DNA of 64,000 nucleotides from Blattabacterium cuenoti (GTDB lineage: Bacteria > Bacteroidota > Bacteroidia > Flavobacteriales > Blattabacteriaceae). The stretch is from NCBI RefSeq assembly GCF_014251715.1, contig NZ_CP059198.1, positions 186,001 to 250,000 on the forward strand, in the 5' to 3' direction. The position numbers were made by a program, and so were the translations under genes. How positions within the stretch are numbered: position 1 is the stretch's first letter; every line of letters begins with the position of its first letter. This document shows, piece after piece, positions 43,812 to 53,161 of this stretch. The notes beneath the pieces are model-generated. The model was not told the origin of the DNA. It made no database searches and saw only the letters and a list, made by a program, of their open reading frames with translations.

Positions 43812-45221
43812 TCATATATTTTTAGCTAATTCGATAGATTTTAATAAGGCCATCAACTTATTATTTACTTCTTCTAACTCTTTTTCTTCCTTTGAATTAG
43901 AGACAATACCTGCACCAGCTTGAAAAAAAAGAGTATTGTTTTTACTTATAAAAGAACGAATAATTATAGCAGTATTGATATAAGAATTTTTTAATCCAAA
44001 AAAACCAATAGCTCCTCCATATACTCCTCTATGTTGATTTTCTATTTTATCTATCAACTCCATGGCTTTATATTTAGGAGCTCCAGAAAGAGTCCCTGCT
44101 GGAAAAGTATCTCCAAATACTTTTATAATGGATATATTATTTTCTAATTTTCCAGATACTTTAGATACCATATGTAACACATGAGAAAAAACTTGTATTT
44201 CTTTAAATCCTTCAACCTTTACATTAGAAGAGTTTTTACTTAAATCATTTCTTGCTAAATCTACTAACATAACATGTTCTGCATTTTCTTTTGGATTTTT
44301 TGCTAGATTTTCAGATAATTTTTTATCCTTATCTTCATTTCCTGATCTTCGTATTGTTCCTGCTATTGGATTTATATAGGCTTTTTGTTTATTAATGATT
44401 AACTGAGATTCTGGAGAAGAACCAAACAATTTATAATTTCCATAGTCAAAATAAAAAAGATATGGAGAAGGATTGATAAATCGTAAAGCACGATATACAT
44501 TAAATTCATCTCCTTTAAATTTTTGTTGATATTGTCTAGATAATACTATTTGTAAAACATCTCCACGTAAACAAGCTTTTATTCCTTTAGATACCATTTT
44601 TTTATATTCTATGTCCGTAACATTTGAAGTACGATTTCCTATAGATTGAAATGGAAAAGAAGGAAAATTTTTCTTTTTTATTAATTCTATTAAATCATCT
44701 ATATTAGTTTTTTTTTGAATATTATTAAATTGATGTTCAATTAAATACATTTTATTATAAAAATGATGAAATACAATTAAATTTTGATAAAAACCAAGTC
44801 GTATTTTTGGAATATTATATATTTTTTTAATTGGAACGTTAAATTTAATATTTTCAAAATATTGAATACTATCATAAGATATATATCCATATAAACCAGA
44901 ATAGAAAATAGAAGTATTTTCATTTTTAAATTTTGTAAAAAAATCCTCAATTAAAATCTGAAGATCTAATCTATCATTTATAAATATGTGTTTATGAACA
45001 CAATTTGGATATGATATTTTTAATACATTTTTACTTAGAATAAGTTCTGAAATTGGATTAATACAAAGAATAGAAAAATGATTTTTTGAAATTTGAGAAT
45101 CAGAAAATTCTAATAATAATATATTTGGAAATATATCTCTTAATTTTAAATATAATTCTATTGGTGTAGTACTATCAGCCAAAATTTTTTTCTGAATAGT
45201 TCTAAAACTAAATTTAAACAT
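43812..45221 (-). CDS. trpE: Anthranilate synthase component I, with an altered feedback motif
   Basis: Converts chorismate to anthranilate with ammonia from TrpG. Catalytic-domain motifs are intact: CLRGDVLQIVLSRQYQQKF, PSPYLFYFDYGNYKLFGSSP, INPIAGTIRRSGNEDKDKKL, TFPAGTLSGAPKYKAMELID and the C-terminal FQAGAGIVSNSKEEKE. At the N-terminus the LLES element that helps bind inhibitory Trp reads LLEF (residues 36-39; codon TTT at 45107-45105). Replacing this Ser by Phe is a known feedback-resistance change in enterobacterial TrpE. Length, 469 aa, is standard. First gene of the operon, with a well-spaced promoter and a leader near 120 nt. Confidence 0.96.
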   Translation of the reverse strand: MFKFSFRTIQKKILADSTTPIELYLKLRDIFPNILLLEFSDSQISKNHFSILCINPISELILSKNVLKISYPNCVHKHIFINDRLDLQILIEDFFTKFKNENTSIFYSGLYGYISYDSIQYFENIKFNVPIKKIYNIPKIRLGFYQNLIVFHHFYNKMYLIEHQFNNIQKKTNIDDLIELIKKKNFPSFPFQSIGNRTSNVTDIEYKKMVSKGIKACLRGDVLQIVLSRQYQQKFKGDEFNVYRALRFINPSPYLFYFDYGNYKLFGSSPESQLIINKQKAYINPIAGTIRRSGNEDKDKKLSENLAKNPKENAEHVMLVDLARNDLSKNSSNVKVEGFKEIQVFSHVLHMVSKVSGKLENNISIIKVFGDTFPAGTLSGAPKYKAMELIDKIENQHRGVYGGAIGFFGLKNSYINTAIIIRSFISKNNTLFFQAGAGIVSNSKEEKELEEVNNKLMALLKSIELAKNI

Positions 45222-45226
45222 GGCTT

Positions 45227-45321
45227 ATGGTATTTTTATATGATAAAAAAAAGGACATCATAAAGACAAGCCTCATAAATATTGCTGGTACAACATCTAC
45301 CTTAATTTAAAAGAATACCAT
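45227..45321 (-). promoter_or_regulatory. trp leader with long-range inverted repeat
   Basis: Between the predicted initiation site (near 45344) and trpE lies a leader of about 120 nt. ATGGTATT (45314-45321 on the minus strand) is complementary to AATACCAT (45227-45234), which sits 5 nt before the trpE ATG. Pairing could mask the trpE start. A small ORF (MRLVFMMSFFLSYKNTISHV) ends across the trpE start; it has no Trp codon, so classical Trp attenuation is not supported. Confidence 0.4.
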
Positions 45322-45350
45322 TTACTTATAGAAATGACACTTACCTTATA

Positions 45351-45384
45351 CAAATATAAATAAATTTTCATATCTATAGTGCAA
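45351..45384 (-). promoter_or_regulatory. trp operon promoter, Bacteroidetes type
   Basis: Minus-strand TTG at 45384-45382 and TATATTTG at 45358-45351 are separated by 23 bp, within the 17-23 bp range known for flavobacterial TTG...TAnnTTTG promoters. It is the only promoter here with both elements clear. Confidence 0.65.
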
Positions 45385-45408
45385 TTTATAATTCAATTAT
45401 ATATATAT

Positions 45409-47199
45409 ATGAAAATATTCATTCTTGTTTTTTTACTTTATATATTCCCTTATAATAAAAAAGAAATTATAGATATATCAAAAAAAAATTCTATAGAAGA
45501 ATACCATCCTATTGATCAGGATTACAAATTTTGGACAGAAAAAAAAAACTTTAAAAAAACTTTTTTAGATACAAAATCGTTTTCTATAAAAAAATATTAT
45601 TCTCATAATTTTTTTAAACATGACGATTTTGGTTCATTTTATAGTAATGGGCAAAATTTATTTATTCCTATAAATACGGAAAAAATATCTCTTTTTTCTA
45701 AAAAAATGTTTCTTTTTAAAGATCCTTTCTTTTCTTGTGAAAAAATACAATATTTTGATGTTAAAACTCCTACTTCAGAAATTTTTTATTCCAAAAATTC
45801 TTTTAAAGAAAAAATATCAGGATTTTTTTTTTCTCAAAGTCCAAATGAAAATACCAATTATTCTATAGAATATAGAAATCTTAATCATAAAAATGAACCT
45901 AATTTTGAAAAAAATCAAAAAATTTTTTTAACTACTTTTAGTTATCAAGATAAAGATAATTATTCATATAAATTATGGGGACATTATATTTTACAAAAAT
46001 TCGATCTTAAAGAAGAAATCATAAAAAAATGGAACATTAGGAAAAATATTTTTTTTGATAAAAAAAAATTTATTTATAATAGATTTTATATAAATTTTAT
46101 TCAAAAAATTAAAGAAAATAGGAATAAATCGTTTTTTTTAAAAACCTACATAGAATATGAAAAATATTCCAAAGATCATTTAATATATTATAAAAAAAAT
46201 AAAATAAATCATTTTCATTTGAAAAATGGTTTATTTTTAATTTTTAATCAAAAAAAATTTAATTTAGAAATAGGATCTATTTTAGATAAAATCTATTATG
46301 AATTATTTTCTATTAATGAATATAATACAAAAATAATTCCTAAAAATAAGTATATAAAAAACTTCTCTATAGAAACAAAAATAAATTATCCTATTAATAA
46401 CATTTTTAAATTTCATTCAAACGTTAAATGGATGATGGATAATTTTAAAAAACCTACTTCTTTACAAGGAAAGATTATTTTAAACACATTCTTTTTATCT
46501 AAAATAAATTTTTTAACTCAATTAAAAATTTATAAAAATACTATTAATAGTGATTTTATTCCTATTTATCTTTTATTAAAAAATAAAGATTGTTATAACA
46601 ATCAACGAAAAAATATGCTTCTTTTTAATAAAGAACAAACAATAGATTTTTCTTTATTTTACGATAAAAATTATCATATTTCTTTTTTTATATCTAGACT
46701 AGATCATGTATTTCAAAATAAAACAGAAGAAATGGAAAAATTTTTATATCGTAAATCCCTTAAACTATACAGTTTAAAATTGACAACAATACATGATATA
46801 TGGAAATTTCAATTACACAATACTTTTTTATATCAAAAAAATAATTCTGATCCGTTTATTTTTCCTATTCCAAATTTTTTATCAAGAAATACAATCTCTT
46901 ATAAGGATAATTATTTTAATAAAGCTTTATCTATGCAAACAGGTTTTTCTATTCATTATTTTAGCAATTTTTATTATAAAAAAATTAATTATCCATTTGA
47001 TTTACATTCTTTTTCTTCTGAAAAAGAATGTTTCCCAAATAAAATTGGAGGAAATCCTTTTATAGATTATTTCTTAAATTTAAAAATATATAAAACTGTA
47101 TTCTATTTAAGCATTCAAAATATAGGATTAAATTATATTTCAAAAAATAATAAAGAATTATTTATTAAAATTGGATTTTTATGGAATCTTTTTACTTAA
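45409..47199 (+). CDS. Putative outer-membrane porin, Porin_10-like
   Basis: A 596-aa protein with an N-terminal signal peptide (MKIFILVFLLYIFPYN) and long runs of alternating hydrophobic and aromatic residues expected of a beta-barrel. KHDDFGSFYSNGQNLFIPIN and VKTPTSEIFYSKNSFKEKIS resemble the DFG..GQ and TP(L/T)TE motifs of the Bacteroidetes putative-porin family (Porin_10), from memory. NYSIEYRNLNH and FSYQDKDNYSYKLWGHYILQ continue the match. An upstream in-frame ATG (45379) would add ten residues before the signal peptide. A role in outer-membrane permeability is inferred; no substrate can be named. It is divergent from trpE. Confidence 0.65.
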   Translation: MKIFILVFLLYIFPYNKKEIIDISKKNSIEEYHPIDQDYKFWTEKKNFKKTFLDTKSFSIKKYYSHNFFKHDDFGSFYSNGQNLFIPINTEKISLFSKKMFLFKDPFFSCEKIQYFDVKTPTSEIFYSKNSFKEKISGFFFSQSPNENTNYSIEYRNLNHKNEPNFEKNQKIFLTTFSYQDKDNYSYKLWGHYILQKFDLKEEIIKKWNIRKNIFFDKKKFIYNRFYINFIQKIKENRNKSFFLKTYIEYEKYSKDHLIYYKKNKINHFHLKNGLFLIFNQKKFNLEIGSILDKIYYELFSINEYNTKIIPKNKYIKNFSIETKINYPINNIFKFHSNVKWMMDNFKKPTSLQGKIILNTFFLSKINFLTQLKIYKNTINSDFIPIYLLLKNKDCYNNQRKNMLLFNKEQTIDFSLFYDKNYHISFFISRLDHVFQNKTEEMEKFLYRKSLKLYSLKLTTIHDIWKFQLHNTFLYQKNNSDPFIFPIPNFLSRNTISYKDNYFNKALSMQTGFSIHYFSNFYYKKINYPFDLHSFSSEKECFPNKIGGNPFIDYFLNLKIYKTVFYLSIQNIGLNYISKNNKELFIKIGFLWNLFT

Positions 47200-47227
47200 A
47201 AAAAAAATAAACATATAATTCATACAA

Positions 47228-47923
47228 ATGAAAAATTTTTTTTATTTTATATTATTCTTTTTTATTATTCTATTTTTTTCTTATTCAGAAGATATAAAAA
47301 ATAAGGAAAATAAAATAGAAAAAGAAAATGTAATAGAATATATTAAGAAATATGCTGTTTTTGCTATTGAAGAAATGGAAAAATTTGGAATACCAGCTAG
47401 TATTAAATTAGGACAAGGAATTTTAGAATCTTCTAGTGGAAACAGTTCTTTATCCAAAGCTACGAATAATCATTTTGGAATTAAATGTGGGAAAAATTGG
47501 ATAGGAGATATTTATTACCATGATGATGATCTACCACAAGAATGTTTTCGAAAATATAATACTGTACAAGAATCTTTTCATGATCATTCTAAATTTTTAC
47601 AACAACCACGTTATTATAGATTATTTTTATTAAAAAAAAATGATTATCAATCTTGGGCTACAGAGTTACAGAAAGCAGGATATGCTACATCCTTTAATTA
47701 TGCAGATTTGTTGATAAATAAGATCGAAAAACATTTTTTATGGAAATTTGATGAAGAAATTTCTTGTGGAATAGAAGAACGAATAAAATTATATTTAACC
47801 TATATTATGCAATATAAAAAGAAAGATTCTTTTTTTGATAAAAAAAAACGTTTTATTTATCAAATTTTTCTTTTTTTTAAAAAAAAATTAACCTATTCTA
47901 AAACAAAAATTCATCATTTTTAA
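47228..47923 (+). CDS. Exported glucosaminidase-domain protein (peptidoglycan hydrolase)
   Basis: The 231-aa protein has an N-terminal signal segment and a GH73/FlgJ-type domain. Visible are PASIKLGQGILESSSGNSSL near residue 57 (Glu in the catalytic position), ATNNHFGIKCGKNW, KYNTVQESFHDHSKFLQQPR and LQKAGYATSFNYADLLINKI. It probably cleaves GlcNAc-MurNAc bonds in the periplasm. Free-living relatives, as I recall, often carry C-terminal LysM repeats; here only a short basic tail remains. It lies 28 nt after the porin gene and 25 nt before gcvH. Confidence 0.88.
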   Translation: MKNFFYFILFFFIILFFSYSEDIKNKENKIEKENVIEYIKKYAVFAIEEMEKFGIPASIKLGQGILESSSGNSSLSKATNNHFGIKCGKNWIGDIYYHDDDLPQECFRKYNTVQESFHDHSKFLQQPRYYRLFLLKKNDYQSWATELQKAGYATSFNYADLLINKIEKHFLWKFDEEISCGIEERIKLYLTYIMQYKKKDSFFDKKKRFIYQIFLFFKKKLTYSKTKIHHF

Positions 47924-47948
47924 TTTAAAAATTTATTACGAAATATAT

Positions 47949-48362
47949 ATGAACTCTAATCATTTAAGGTATAGTAAAAATCATGAATGGATTGGATTAA
48001 AAATCCAAAATGAAATACAAAATAAAAAAGCTTATGTTGGAATTACTAATTTTGCTAAAAAGGAGTTAGGTGATATTATTTATCTAGATATAGAAGATAC
48101 TATTATAGGAAAAATAATAAAAAAAGGAGAAATATTTGGAACAATAGAAGCGGTAAAAACAGTTTCCGATTTATTCATGCCTGTTTCAGGGTGTATACTT
48201 GAAATTAATAAAAAATTATTATCCAAACCAGAACAAATAAATAAAGATTCTTATAATAAAGGGTGGATGATTATAATAGAAATTTTATATATAAAAGAAT
48301 ATAAAAAGTTAATGTCTTTAGAAGAGTATAATAAATACATACAGAATCCCCCCATAAAATAA
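47949..48362 (+). CDS. gcvH: Glycine cleavage system H protein
   Basis: Lipoyl carrier that shuttles the aminomethyl group between GcvP, GcvT and Lpd. The lipoylated Lys is in FGTIEAVKTVSDLFMPVSG near residue 74. LRYSKNHEWIGLK at the start and YVGITNFAKKELGDIIYLD near 32 are diagnostic. Length, 137 aa, is normal. gcvP and gcvT are not in the window. The gene is followed after 13 nt by ccoI. Confidence 0.96.
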   Translation: MNSNHLRYSKNHEWIGLKIQNEIQNKKAYVGITNFAKKELGDIIYLDIEDTIIGKIIKKGEIFGTIEAVKTVSDLFMPVSGCILEINKKLLSKPEQINKDSYNKGWMIIIEILYIKEYKKLMSLEEYNKYIQNPPIK

Positions 48363-48375
48363 AGAAAAATACAAT

Positions 48376-50604
48376 ATGAGAAAGCATGATATTTTTTATT
48401 ACCTTGATGATAAAAAAGTTGCAGAAAAAATAATTGATTTTAATCATAAAAATATTACGACTGTTCGTTTTTTAATACCTTCTATCCATTGTAGTTCTTG
48501 TGTTTTTATTTTGGAAAATTTATCTAAAATTCATAAAAATATTTTTGATTCTACTGTTGATTTTTCGAATAAAAAAATTAGTATAACATTTAATAATGTA
48601 GAATTTAAACTAAGTGATTTAGCGATTATGCTTGATAAAATGGGATATAGACCTGATGTAAATTTTGAATCAATAGAAAATAATCAAAAAAACACATTTG
48701 ATAGAAAATTAATAGGGAAATTGGCAATTTCTTTTTTTTGTTTTGGAAATATTATGCTTTTAGCTATTCCAGAATATGTTGGAGCTTATAAAGATACATG
48801 GTATCTAGATCATAGAAATTTTTTTCGTTATCTCATGTTCATTTTATCTTTACCAGTCGTAATATTTTCTTTTGTTGATCATGTTAAATATGCCGTTTTA
48901 GGATTAAAAAAATATATTTTCAATATGGATATTCCTATTTCTATTGGGATATTTGTTCTTTTTTTTTGGAGTTCTTATGAAATTTTTTTTGATTTAGGTT
49001 CTGGATATTTTGATAGTCTTTCTAGTTTTTCTTTATTTTTATTGATAAGCAGAATATTGCAAATTCATACTCATAATAAAATTTTTTCTTTCAACAAAAA
49101 TTATAAATCTTTCTATCCAATTTTAATTAAAAAAATACACAATAATAAAAAAGAAGAAAATATTTTACTTTCTTCTTTAAAAAAAGGAGATATGATTTTA
49201 ATTAGAAATGAGGAAATCATTCCTGCCGATTCTATCTTGATAGAAGGAAATGCTATACTAGATAATAGTTTTATTACAGGGGAATCCTATTTAATAAACA
49301 AAAAAGTAGGAGAACGTATTTATGCTGGGTCTAAACAAAAAGGACAAGCTATTTTAATAAAAATTATTAAAAGTGTGGATCATAGTTATTTAAGTTTATT
49401 GTGGAATAAAAATAAATCTAAAAATTATTCTAAAAACTATTTAAATTCAATCTATACTAGATTCAGTAAATATTTTACTCCTACAATTTTGATGATTTCT
49501 ATAATAACTGGAATGTACTGGTATTTTATAAAAAATGATATACAAAAAATATTTCAGACCACTTTTTCAGTTTTAATTATTACTTGTCCTTGTGCTTTAG
49601 TTCTTTCTACTCCATTGATATTTGGAAATATCATACGATTTTTTTCTAAAAAAGGTTTTTATATAAAAGATATTTTCACAATGGAAAGAATTTCTTCCAT
49701 AAAAACTTTAATTTTTGATAAAACTGGTACCATAACGGATATAGATAAAGAAAAAATATGTTTTGTGGGAAATATTGAATATGAGGAAAAAAAAATTATA
49801 GCTTCTTTATTAAAAAATTCAAGTCATCCTTTAAGTCAAAAAATATTATCAGAATTATCTATAAAAAATTTTTATTCTATAGAAAATTTTAAGGAAATAA
49901 TAGGGGAAGGGGTAGAAGGAGTGATTCAAAATATGCCAGTTAAAATAGGATCTACAAAATACTTAGGAATTAAAACCATAAAAAAAAATGAAAAAAATAA
50001 AACAAAAGTTTCTATTTCTATAAATAATAAATTTATAGGATATTTTTTATTTAGAAATTATTATCGTGAAGGAATAGAAAAAATATTTAAAGATTTAAAA
50101 AAATATAAAATAATTATTCTTTCTGGAGATCATAATAAATTGGAAGAAAAATATTTAAAATCTATTTTACCAAAATTCAGTAAGGTTATTTTTAATCAAA
50201 GTCCAGAAGATAAACTCAATTATGTTAAAGAACTACAAAAAAAAGGAGAAAAAATTATGATGTTTGGAGATGGAATTAATGATTGTGCCGCATTAAATCA
50301 AAGTGATGTAGGAATCGCTGTATCTGAATATACTACGAGTTTTTTCCCAAGTTGTGATGCTTTTTTGCAATCTAATTGTTTGAATAAAATTTTCTTTTTT
50401 TTGAAAATATCCAAAATATCTATAAAATTAGTGTTAATCAATTTTATGATTAGTTTATTTTATAATAGTGTAGGAATTGTGTTTGCTATTACAGGAAATT
50501 TAAGACCTTTTATCGCAGCTATTTTAATGCCTTTAAGTTCTTTATCTGTTATTTTTTTTTCTATTGTATCTACTTGGATAATTTCACGAAGATTAATATT
50601 TTAA
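48376..50604 (+). CDS. ccoI: CcoI-type heavy-metal P-type ATPase
   Basis: P1B-type ATPase expected to move copper for assembly of the cbb3 oxidase encoded next door. An N-terminal metal-binding CSSC motif (IPSIHCSSCVFILENL near residue 37) is followed by the actuator motif FITGESYLINKKVGE near 308. The metal-translocating ITCPCALVLSTP is near 400, the phosphorylation site IFDKTGTITD near 447, and MMFGDGINDCAALNQSDVGI near 633. About eight membrane segments are visible in 742 aa. The N-terminal pre-region has lost the Cys-rich ferredoxin-like cluster of longer FixI proteins. Confidence 0.92.
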   Translation: MRKHDIFYYLDDKKVAEKIIDFNHKNITTVRFLIPSIHCSSCVFILENLSKIHKNIFDSTVDFSNKKISITFNNVEFKLSDLAIMLDKMGYRPDVNFESIENNQKNTFDRKLIGKLAISFFCFGNIMLLAIPEYVGAYKDTWYLDHRNFFRYLMFILSLPVVIFSFVDHVKYAVLGLKKYIFNMDIPISIGIFVLFFWSSYEIFFDLGSGYFDSLSSFSLFLLISRILQIHTHNKIFSFNKNYKSFYPILIKKIHNNKKEENILLSSLKKGDMILIRNEEIIPADSILIEGNAILDNSFITGESYLINKKVGERIYAGSKQKGQAILIKIIKSVDHSYLSLLWNKNKSKNYSKNYLNSIYTRFSKYFTPTILMISIITGMYWYFIKNDIQKIFQTTFSVLIITCPCALVLSTPLIFGNIIRFFSKKGFYIKDIFTMERISSIKTLIFDKTGTITDIDKEKICFVGNIEYEEKKIIASLLKNSSHPLSQKILSELSIKNFYSIENFKEIIGEGVEGVIQNMPVKIGSTKYLGIKTIKKNEKNKTKVSISINNKFIGYFLFRNYYREGIEKIFKDLKKYKIIILSGDHNKLEEKYLKSILPKFSKVIFNQSPEDKLNYVKELQKKGEKIMMFGDGINDCAALNQSDVGIAVSEYTTSFFPSCDAFLQSNCLNKIFFFLKISKISIKLVLINFMISLFYNSVGIVFAITGNLRPFIAAILMPLSSLSVIFFSIVSTWIISRRLIF

Positions 50605-50620
50605 TATAAATTTTTTATTT

Positions 50621-50770
50621 ATGGATATATTAATTATAATGATATTATCTAGTATTTCTTTAGGGGCTATTTTTCTTATATTTTTTTTAATTGGTCTTTA
50701 TAATGGACAATTTGATGATTATGAATCTCCTAAGATTAGAATTTTAGTCGATGATATGGAAAAAAATTAA
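50621..50770 (+). CDS. ccoS: CcoS, cbb3 oxidase maturation protein
   Basis: A 49-aa protein found by reading the gap between ccoI and ccoNO. It has one N-terminal membrane helix (MDILIIMILSSISLGAIFLI) and the CcoS signature NGQFDDYESPKIRIL. CcoS is needed for cofactor insertion into cbb3 oxidase. It starts 16 nt after ccoI and ends 13 nt before the preferred ccoNO start. Confidence 0.93.
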   Translation: MDILIIMILSSISLGAIFLIFFLIGLYNGQFDDYESPKIRILVDDMEKN

Positions 50771-50783
50771 TAATGATTTTCTG

Positions 50784-52973
50784 ATGAAATTAAAAACATA
50801 TTATTATAATAATCGTATTGTAAAAGCTTTTTTATACGCTACGATATTTTGGGCACTTATGGCATTTATAGCTGGATTATTTATTGCCTTATTATTATTT
50901 TATCCTGAACTTCCTGAATTTATTTTTAGAAGTAGACTTCAGTATTCTCAAGGAATCATGGGATTTGGACGATGGAGAATGTTACATACAAATACTGCTG
51001 TTTTTGCTTTTGTAGGAAATATAATTTTTACAGGGTATTACTATGCTTTGCAACGTTTATTAAAAACGAGAATTTTTAGTGATATTCTTAGTTGGATTCA
51101 TTTTTGGGGATGGCAAATATTTATTCTTTCTACTTGGATTACTTTTTTGTTAGGAATAAATACAAGTAAAGAATATGCGGAACATGAATGGCCTATAGAT
51201 ATAGGAATTTTTTTTATTTGGATTATTTATGGAATTAATATGATAGGGAGTATTTTAAAAAGAAGAATTAAACATTTGTATGTCAGTATTTGGTTTTTAT
51301 TAGGAACATGGGTTGCTGTAGCTATGTTACATTTATTTAACAATCTTGAATTACCTATATCTCTTTTATCTTTTAAAAGCTATTCTATATATGCTGGTGT
51401 ACAAGATGCTTTAATGCAATGGTGGTATGGACATAATGCTGTTGCTTTTATTTTGACTACCCCTATATTAGGATTAATGTATTATTTTGTTCCAAAAGCA
51501 TCTAATCAACCTATTTTTTCTTATAAACTTTCTATTATTCATTTTTGGTCCTTAATTTTCATATATATTTGGGCAGGCCCTCATCATTTAATGTATACAT
51601 CGCTTCCTAATTGGGCTCAAATGTTGGGGACTATTTTTTCTATCATGTTGATCGCTCCTTCTTGGGGGGGGATGTTGAATGGATTGCTAACCTTAAGAGG
51701 ATCTTGGGATCAAATGAAAACAAATCCTATTTTAAAATTTTTTGTAGTAGGAATCATTTGTTATGGTATGGCAACTTTTGAAGGACCTATGTTAGCTACT
51801 AAAACTCTTAATTCTATAGGTCATTTTACTGATTGGGTAATAGCTCATGTTCATTTGGGAACTTTAGGATGGAATGGTTTTATGGCTTTTGGAATTATGT
51901 ATTGGTTGACTCAAAAAATATGGAATACAAAATTGTATTCTATATCATTAGCTAATATACATTTTTGGTTAGGGGTTTTAGGGATTGTATTATACATTTT
52001 TCCCATGTATTTTGGATCTATATTACAATCTGGAATGTGGAAAAAATTTAATCCAGATGGGACTTTAACTTATAAAAATTTTTTAGACTCTGTTTTATCT
52101 ATTATTCCATTTTATAAAATAAGATTTATAGGTGGAATAATTTACTTTTTAGGTTTTGTTTTAATGATTTTTAATATTATTAAAACAATAAAAATGGGGT
52201 ATTCATTTAATAATGAAGAATTTAAATGTAATCCATTTTATAGGGATGAAAAAGAAAAAAATGAAAAATTTCATAGTTGGTTAGAAAAAAAACCAATACA
52301 ATTAACAATTCTTTCTTTTATAGCGGTAGCTATTGGAGGTTTTATAGAAATAATTCCTACTTTAGTAATTAAATCTAATATTCCTACTATTCATAGTGTT
52401 AAACCTTATAAAGCTTTAGAATTAGAAGGTAGAGATTTATTTGTTAGAGAAGGATGTAACGCATGTCATAGTGCACAAATTCGTCCGTTTAGAGATGAAG
52501 TTGTTCGTTATGGAGAATATTCTAAAGCTGGAGAATTTGTCTATGATCATCCATTTCTTTGGGGTTCTAAACGAACAGGACCAGATTTGGCTAGAGAAGG
52601 AGGTAAAAATCCTAATTCTTGGCACTATAATCATATGTATAATCCTCGTACTACTTCACCTGGATCTATTATGCCAAGATATCCTTGGCTTATTTATAAT
52701 AAATTAGATAGATCTAATACAGAAAAAAAATTGAAAGCAATGGTAAAATTAGGAGTTCCATATACTTTGGAATATATAAAAAATGTAAATAAAGAAATGG
52801 ATAGTCAAGCAAGTAAAATTGTATTTGATATTTATAAGGAATATCCTAATTTAAAGATAGAAATAGATCAACAAAAAAAAGTAGAAAATAAAAAATTTGT
52901 TCCTTTAGAAAAAAGAGAAATTATAGCTCTTATTGCTTATTTACAACGCTTAGGAACAGATATTAAATCTTAA
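50784..52973 (+). CDS. ccoNO: cbb3-type cytochrome c oxidase, fused CcoN and CcoO
   Basis: Fusion of the catalytic subunit (haem b, haem b3-CuB) and the monohaem cytochrome c subunit, the Bacteroidetes arrangement. The CcoN part (about 1-480) has twelve or so membrane segments with haem/Cu His in RWRMLHTNTAVFAF, WWYGHNAVAFILTTPILGL, WAGPHHLMYTSLPNWAQ and VIAHVHLGTLGWNGF. The CcoO part has the c-haem site CNACHSAQIRPFRDE near residue 558 and a Met-ligand candidate in SPGSIMPRYPWL. MKLKTYYYN at 50784 avoids overlap with ccoS; the ATG at 50751 is possible. 729 aa from this start. Confidence 0.95.
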   Translation: MKLKTYYYNNRIVKAFLYATIFWALMAFIAGLFIALLLFYPELPEFIFRSRLQYSQGIMGFGRWRMLHTNTAVFAFVGNIIFTGYYYALQRLLKTRIFSDILSWIHFWGWQIFILSTWITFLLGINTSKEYAEHEWPIDIGIFFIWIIYGINMIGSILKRRIKHLYVSIWFLLGTWVAVAMLHLFNNLELPISLLSFKSYSIYAGVQDALMQWWYGHNAVAFILTTPILGLMYYFVPKASNQPIFSYKLSIIHFWSLIFIYIWAGPHHLMYTSLPNWAQMLGTIFSIMLIAPSWGGMLNGLLTLRGSWDQMKTNPILKFFVVGIICYGMATFEGPMLATKTLNSIGHFTDWVIAHVHLGTLGWNGFMAFGIMYWLTQKIWNTKLYSISLANIHFWLGVLGIVLYIFPMYFGSILQSGMWKKFNPDGTLTYKNFLDSVLSIIPFYKIRFIGGIIYFLGFVLMIFNIIKTIKMGYSFNNEEFKCNPFYRDEKEKNEKFHSWLEKKPIQLTILSFIAVAIGGFIEIIPTLVIKSNIPTIHSVKPYKALELEGRDLFVREGCNACHSAQIRPFRDEVVRYGEYSKAGEFVYDHPFLWGSKRTGPDLAREGGKNPNSWHYNHMYNPRTTSPGSIMPRYPWLIYNKLDRSNTEKKLKAMVKLGVPYTLEYIKNVNKEMDSQASKIVFDIYKEYPNLKIEIDQQKKVENKKFVPLEKREIIALIAYLQRLGTDIKS

Positions 52974-52979
52974 ATATGA

Positions 52980-53147
52980 ATGATAAGTTTTTTTAAACAA
53001 TATTTTACAGAAGAAAAAAATGTAGGATTTTTTCAATCTTTTATGTTAATTTTATTTTTATTAGTTTTCTTTTTAATTTTATTTTTTGTGTATTCAAAAC
53101 CTAAAAAATATTATAAAGAAATAAGTTTAATTCCTTTAGAAGAATAA
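52980..53147 (+). CDS. ccoQ: CcoQ-like small cbb3 oxidase subunit
   Basis: A 55-aa ORF in the gap between ccoNO and ccoP. It starts MISFFKQYFTEEKNVGFFQS, has one hydrophobic helix (residues 21-38), and ends SKPKKYYKEISLIPLEE. Position and single-helix architecture match CcoQ/FixQ, which stabilises the complex; sequence conservation in this family is weak. An overlapping ATG four bases upstream leads to a stop after six codons and is not used. Confidence 0.82.
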   Translation: MISFFKQYFTEEKNVGFFQSFMLILFLLVFFLILFFVYSKPKKYYKEISLIPLEE

Positions 53148-53161
53148 AAAAATAAAAGATA

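Noticed and set aside
45222..45300. Trp-codon leader peptide for attenuation
   Set aside because: The small ORFs between promoter and trpE hold no Trp codon.
46793..47065. 90-codon ORF inside the porin gene
   Set aside because: Ile/Leu-rich out-of-frame shadow of the porin; no start context or family match.
52976..52996. ATG four bases upstream of ccoQ
   Set aside because: It leads to a stop after six codons; the frame from 52980 gives the full 55-aa membrane protein.
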